From NCBI GenBank assembly GCA_023053685.1, contig JALIGW010000001.1:228742434-228806433 (forward strand): a DNA stretch of 64,000 nt, in the 5' to 3' direction. Under the pieces are notes generated by a model. That model saw only the letters and a list, made by a program, of their open reading frames with translations. It was not told the origin of the DNA and ran no database searches. A program made the position numbers and the translations under genes. Shown in pieces: positions 58,715-64,000 of the stretch; the first letter of the stretch is position 1, and every line of letters starts with the position of its first letter. Source of the DNA: Diadophis punctatus similis (lineage: Eukaryota > Chordata > Lepidosauria > Squamata > Dipsadidae).

Positions 58715-59398
58715 TTAATTCTATATATGAGTGCGGATGTAGTCTGAATACCTCTGTGTTTTGCAAATGTTCCTGTGACCACATCATAGCACAGTTCAAG
58801 GCTATAGCTGGATGAACTGTGGTATTTGAATACTGCTGACCGCTGACAGCTCATAGTGACAGCCTTTCCAATTATGGCCTTTCTCTCATGCCCCCATGTT
58901 TGTGACAACGCTACTAGTTTCTCTTCAGCCCTGCAGCCTGCCATTACTCTTCTAAATCTCCACATTTCAGGCCTTTCTGGTTCATTTCCTTAACATTAAG
59001 GCTTATACTTAGTTTTAGAACTGCCAGTTACCATGAACACTGTGTCTTTACAAAGGTGTTTCGATAAAGAAACAGCAGTGTTCATCATTATTTAGTACTA
59101 AAGAGAGGCTCAATGTCACACGGAGGCAGTTCTTTTTTGTGTATTCATATATTAGCAGTAACATTGCTCCTGCTACCCCAAAAGAAATGTGCACTGGATT
59201 CATTACAACCTGCAAAAACTTCTTCCCTCATCCTTGGAGAATTTGTACCTGCCTTCAACTTTTCTTTGGAGAGATTCATCTGAATATTCATTGAATAAAT
59301 TATTCTTGTCAGAGCCTAGGCTCCCTAAAGAAATCCTATAGTGGCTTAGTAGAGAATATAACAATTTGAAAGTTTGTATATGATTTTTTTTGTGTGGG
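58710..59398. other. no recognised feature
   Basis: Unique sequence. Confidence 0.4.
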
Positions 59399-59401
59399 GG
59401 A

Positions 59402-59428
59402 AGAGGGAGGGAGGGAGGGAGGGAGGGA

Positions 59429-59514
<86 letters not shown>
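59402..59514. repeat. (GGGA)n-(GA)n microsatellite
   Basis: Seven or so GGGA units, then about 41 GA units. Confidence 0.98.
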
Positions 59515-59515
<1 letters not shown>

Positions 59516-59730
59516 ATTCTGGCTTGCATTTAATTGAATTTACCTAGTTTTCACCTGTTGAAACTATGTGTGAGTCAGAAGACAGTTTAAGGTTGAAATC
59601 TGCAGTTTGCCAATGTCTAGCTGTTCATCTGTACGCATAAACACCCATGTGTTAGAAGAAAGTGCGTAGAAGCATCTATATTAGGGGAAAGAAAAGACAA
59701 AAGTTTAAATTTGGTTTAAAAAGTAATCTA

Positions 59731-60200
59731 CATGTAGCCCCTGACATAGGACCATAATTGAACCCAAACTTTCTGTTGCTAAATGAGACATTTGTTAAGT
59801 GAGTTTTGCTCCATTTTATGACTTTTCTTACCACAGTTGTTAAGTGAATCACTGCAATTCTTGAGTTAGTAACATGGTTGTTAAGTGAATCTGGATTCCC
59901 CATTGACTTTGCTTGTGAAAAGGTTGCAAAACAGCAATAGCACTTAGACTTATATACTGGTTTACAGCCCTCTCTAAGCGATTTACAGAGTCAGCATATT
60001 GCCCCCAACAATCTGGCTCCTCATTGGTGATCACGTGACCCCAGAACACTGCAACCATCATAAAACCTCTGAATTTTGATCACATGACCATGGGGATGCT
60101 GCAATGGTTGTGTGAAAAACTATCATAAGTTACTTTTTCAGTGCCATTGTAACTTCAAATGGTGACTAAACAAATTGTTGTTAGTCGAGAGAACTACCTC
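59731..60200 (-). mobile_element. Tigger-like MITE, copy 8, with nested SINE
   Basis: Antisense copy: CATGTAGCCCCTGACATAGG after TA, ending GTCGAGAGAACTACCTC before TA. A Sauria-type SINE fragment interrupts it at 59933-60025. Family sequence resumes at GGTGATCACGTGACC. Confidence 0.85.
59933..60025 (-). mobile_element. Sauria-type SINE fragment nested in Tigger-like copy
   Basis: CAATAGCACTTAGACTTATA, then GCGATTTACAGAGTCAGCAT and TTGCCCCCAACAATCTGG. This is only the 3' half of the SINE in antisense; the tRNA part is absent, as in 5'-truncated insertion. Confidence 0.82.
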
Positions 60201-60202
60201 TA

Positions 60203-61179
60203 TTCTTGGGCACGTTTTCAAGTGGACATTACCATTTTATGTTAGTACAGAGCAGAAGAAAAAGAATGACCTACTAAAGTGAAATATGGCTATCCAAAGA
60301 CATGGTCATGTAAAATTGCAGTGCCTGCAGATATTCATTGTATTCAAAATTAGTCTGTATGCACACCTTGTTTTCCAAAATACAATTTTCAAACTGCAGC
60401 TACCCAATTCTTCAGAGTTCCTGAAAACCTGAAAGCATGGTTCTGTTCTGTCCTGGTCTGGGTTTGTGCCCACTTTTGCACATACTGAACCTGAAAAGTT
60501 CATTGAGTGGTGGTTTCTGGGACTATTTGTTTGGTGATAGTCAAGCACTTGGCCTCCTTGTTTCCATAAGAAGAGGAGAAGGTAATTTGGGTTTGACTTC
60601 AGGGCTGAAGACTATATAGCTCAATTTCTGTCGGCATTCTGTTCAGAGATCCCAGGGCCATGGAGCCTCTCCAAATTAGGAAATAACGATATCACCTATA
60701 TTTAGGAAATATTACACTAACTATGTTTAATGAACTTAATGACATTTCCTTTCATTTCTGACGCTATTCATTTCTTATTCTACTCCATTGACTTTCTGGA
60801 GCATGGCTTCTGTCTTACTACTGAAAGACTAAATATCACTTCCCCATCTGCCCAGAATTTGTGCCTCCTTGCTTAGGAACTTTCATATGTAGCTTGATGC
60901 ATATATTGGAGACCCACCTCCCTAAAATCTTTTAATGGCATTCTTGCTGAAAAGTGTGTTCTTTTATGTATTACTCTTGAAAGTTTCCTCTACAAGTTCC
61001 TTCTCACATCATTGACACCAGGGTTTAGGGTTCTGCAGAGACTTGGATTGGAAAGAAAAAGTGAAATACATTACAGTTCATCTGTCAGTAACTCATTAAA
61101 AAAAACTATGTTTTTTTCTTGAGCTTGCACAATCCCAGGCAAAAAAATGTGTTTGATTTCCAAACAGGTGGAATGTATA
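60203..61179. other. no recognised feature
   Basis: Unique sequence; short frames without features. Confidence 0.4.
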
Positions 61180-61243
61180 TTCCTGAGTCCCTAGTGACTG
61201 GGCGGCATAGAAATCCAGCAAAATAAATAAATAAATAAATATA
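61180..61243 (+). mobile_element. L2-like LINE 3' tail
   Basis: CCTGAGTCCCTAGTGACTGG then GCGGCATAGAAATCCAGC and (AAAT)n. Truncated relative of 32620-33134. Confidence 0.7.
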
Positions 61244-62474
61244 TGTCTCTGAACATTCCAGATCACTTTCCCCCCCTTTGAGTCTAAATCTCTGCATAGC
61301 CCTGTGAGATTCAAAACAGCGATCACAAAAACTACTCCCACTAGTTATAGGTTCACGGCACATTAAAAAAAATCTAATTAATAGTTTATAATAACTGCAG
61401 GTCTTTTATTTCTAAAATGCAGGTTTATTAAATCAAGACATGTGATCGTTCTGGCACATAGGGCAGTTTTTAGAATGATTAGCATAGTGAAAATAGTAGA
61501 GAATTTTCCTTTCCCAGGAACCTGATACTCATGGATATTTTTAGACATATCTGACAAATTTATACATTGCAGGCATCTTCCCTCTTCAGGAAACTCCTTT
61601 CACAGCCAGTTGCAAAGGTGTAAGCCATAAAGCTGCATGATTTATTTACACTGGCTACTGAATAGTCAGATACAAACCATCTACTTCAGAGTTCTTCCAT
61701 CAGATGTTACATTCCACTTTATTTACTTGGTAGTTATACATGAAGTTCTTTGCTACCAATTCCATGGTTTCTTTGAGATGCCTCTGCTGTAATTAGAAAT
61801 CGCAAAATTGAAAGTCCTTTTGGAGATGTGTCTCCAAATATATGTATATGGGGTCTAATAATGACACAGGATCAACAAAATTCCATTTGGGGTAAATGAA
61901 CCATTTTCATTCTTGCTTGATTATGAAAAAGGACCAGCAATGATCCAATTAGCTTCTAAGTGGAAGTTAACTCAATTAAAAATTCTGTAAAAGTTTGCAG
62001 CTTGCTACCACATTTTTCTTGGGAATAGAATTTGACTGGCTAGGTTAATAATTCCAGTGCTATTGAATAACAGCAATGGAAATTATTTATTTAACTGCTT
62101 TCTTTCTTTATGATGATTTTATCTCCAATAATGTCAAGGAATGCTTGAGCTATCTTGATAAAAGGAACTGCTTTCTGGTTATGATCCAATTGTAGATTAC
62201 AGTTAATACAATTTCGCCTACTTCATTAAATACCTAGAATGGCATAAGCAAAAGCTTTCTTCTTCACCAAAAGATATGGCCCTTGGGATAGCAATTTAGC
62301 AAAATGTGTGTGTTACAAAAAATGAATATTTTCAGCAATATAGTTTTCAATTAGTGCTATAGTTTGACGGATATTAAAAAGAAATCAACCACTCATGAGT
62401 TGCATGCACAACTAATCACTATGAACCAACATAGACTTTTCACAACAAGGAAGTTGTCTAAACTGCAATCATCC
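61244..62474. other. unique AT-rich sequence, no gene seen
   Basis: No recognised transposon or exon. Confidence 0.4.
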
Positions 62475-62479
62475 TTGGT

Positions 62480-63460
62480 CAATAGTGGTAATTGGGGCCA
62501 GAATTACTGTCACTAAGCAATACAGTCATAAAGTGTGACGTAATGTGACTGATGATGATGTTCATCCATCGTATTCGAAGAGGACCTTGACATCTATCAT
62601 CACGGGAATTGGGGGGGATGTCAAGACTTGCGCGGGAATTGGATTAAAGTGAGGGAGAGGTGTGCATAGTCAGCCTCACTCTCTCTTCCCAGATTCCATC
62701 TTGCTCCAAATAGCAGGACAAGAGTCGAGACAGTTGGAGATAGGCTCGGCGCAGTGGTTAACCAGGGCATCTTTCATGTCTTGCCATGCTCTTAGCGTAA
62801 CACATCGCTTGCAGAGACTGCCTTCATGACTGTTGTCCTATTCTAGCATATTTCATCCGCTCAGTCCGCCAGAATCTGTCTTCACATGCTCGGGATAGAC
62901 AAGTCCCTATCTCACTGAAGGTCAATGACCCAACGGCTACTCTCAACCTGGTTTGGCCAGCCTGTCGAAGCTGTTGCCCAGGGTGTGGCCGCTGCGCATA
63001 CTACAGCTGCTAGGAGCCACAGGTGAGAGCTGAGTGACAGGTGGGGACCAAAGGTGAATGAGCTGCCCTAAAAGCTGCCCTAAAATGAGCTGCTGTAAAA
63101 GGACACGACATGCCCCTACACCAGAGGTGCTACCCCTCCCTGAGCACCCCATACACCCCAAGTGTGACTAATGTGACTACACCATTTAGCTATGGCACTA
63201 CTGGCAGTTCCCAGTTACTGTTTTTAAATAAGGACCTCATCTGCTTGCAACTTTCCACTTTCTGCCGGCTTCTCCATTGTCTTTGCCTGTGGGAAGCGCC
63301 AGGAAAGGTTGCAATTTGAGATCATGTGACCATAGGTCACTGTGACAATCAGAAATCTGGATCAGTTGCCAAATATCCAATAATGCCAGCTGGAACTTCA
63401 GGAACTGGTTGTAATTACCACTTGGTCAGTGCTGTCACAAGTTCAAATAGTCAAGTATAA
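62480..63460 (-). mobile_element. diverged Tigger-like MITE, copy 9, split by insertion
   Basis: GGGGCCAGAATTACTGTC and CACTAAGCAATACAGTCATA on the left, TGTCTTTGCCTGTGGGAAGC, ATCATGTGACCATAGG and CAGTGCTGTCACAAGTTC on the right, all diverged forms of the antisense family sequence. About 610 bp of other sequence lies between. Confidence 0.65.
62551..63159. mobile_element. unclassified insertion with long target duplication
   Basis: Flanked by AAGTGTGACGTAATGTGACT (62531-62550) and AAGTGTGACTAATGTGACT (63160-63178), 19 shared bases with one indel. It starts with a GATGATGATG run. A long duplication and a simple-repeat end fit a retroposed insertion. Interior includes CTCGGCGCAGTGGTTAACC, similar to a tRNA A box, but no B box. 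I do not recognise the family. Confidence 0.6.
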
Positions 63461-64000
63461 GAAGCAGGTATTAAACCAAAACCATATCTTTTTTGACCCA
63501 TGCTATCTGGGGAAAATCTATGGCTCCACTAAAAAAAAATAGCATTAGAAATGCTATCTGGTTATAAAAATAACCAGATTGGAAATAAGGCCTTCATTTG
63601 TCCTACTTGCATTGGGATTTTACTTGTTGCACCTTAGTTTTTAGGCACTATGCATCTTGCTTTCTGCCAAGACATTTTGTTGATGCCTTTTAGACATTTT
63701 CGCACTTGTTGAGAAACTGCTTATTTGACAGTTCTTCTTTTTTTATTAAAAACTGCACAAATAAAAAGTTTTTTTTTTAAAAATAAAAGAATAAAAAGAA
63801 ATAGAAATAAGAGAAAAGAGAAAGGAAGGAAAAAATAAGAAAAACAAAAACAATATATATATAAAGGAACTTTCCCCTTCATCACAAATATAAATAATTT
63901 TAGTAACTTATCACCTTTGTCTTAAAATACAACAAATATTTCTTCTTCATATATTCCAACATTTATCTATAAACAAATCCTTAAAGACTCATAGTTTTAG
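63461..64000. other. A-rich sequence, no gene seen
   Basis: Includes an A/G-rich tract at 63765-63850. It may be the edge of a LINE continuing beyond the window, but no coding phrase is visible. Confidence 0.4.

Overview
This window looks like non-coding DNA from a squamate reptile, most likely a snake. I infer this from the repeats: tRNA-derived SINEs of the Sauria type, CR1 and L2-like LINE 3' ends, many short hAT transposons whose ends read like GTGTCAAACTC, GGTGGGTTCC or GATGGCGAACC, pogo/Tigger-like elements with TA target sites, and long AT-rich microsatellites. I find no bacterial-type gene, no rRNA or tRNA gene, no CRISPR array and no complete protein-coding gene. Almost every open frame over 60 codons falls in a repeat, a simple-sequence tract or random AT-rich DNA.

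Layout. 1-5 kb: a 200-bp foldback repeat, an internally deleted mariner, about 3.3 kb of featureless sequence and an antisense CR1 end. 5-17 kb: hAT, LINE, SINE and Tigger-like copies, a solo retroviral-type LTR with a 4-bp target duplication (11412-11984) and the first two of five TA-flanked elements with hairpin ends. 17-28 kb: the least repeat-dense part to about 19 kb, with a possible conserved non-coding block near 18.4-18.9 kb, one possible 52-bp internal exon (23391-23442), and inverted retroelement 3' ends. 28-56 kb: very repeat-dense, with many nested insertions. 56-64 kb: mostly unique, with microsatellites, two Tigger-like copies each split by an insertion, and A-rich sequence at the end.

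The most informative pattern concerns target sites. Seventeen hAT copies have both ends readable and a recognisable 8-bp target duplication (ten perfect, six with one mismatch, one with two). They fall into two terminal-sequence classes, and class predicts target site without exception here: nine of nine in one class have TA in the centre, none of eight in the other does. A second pattern is that several copies carry the palindrome TGCGCATGCGCA or a near match, the known NRF1 binding consensus. Nesting gives a relative order of activity: in every hAT nesting seen, the hAT lies inside an older LINE, SINE or Tigger-like copy.

All family names come from reading the sequence and from general knowledge. 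No database search was run.
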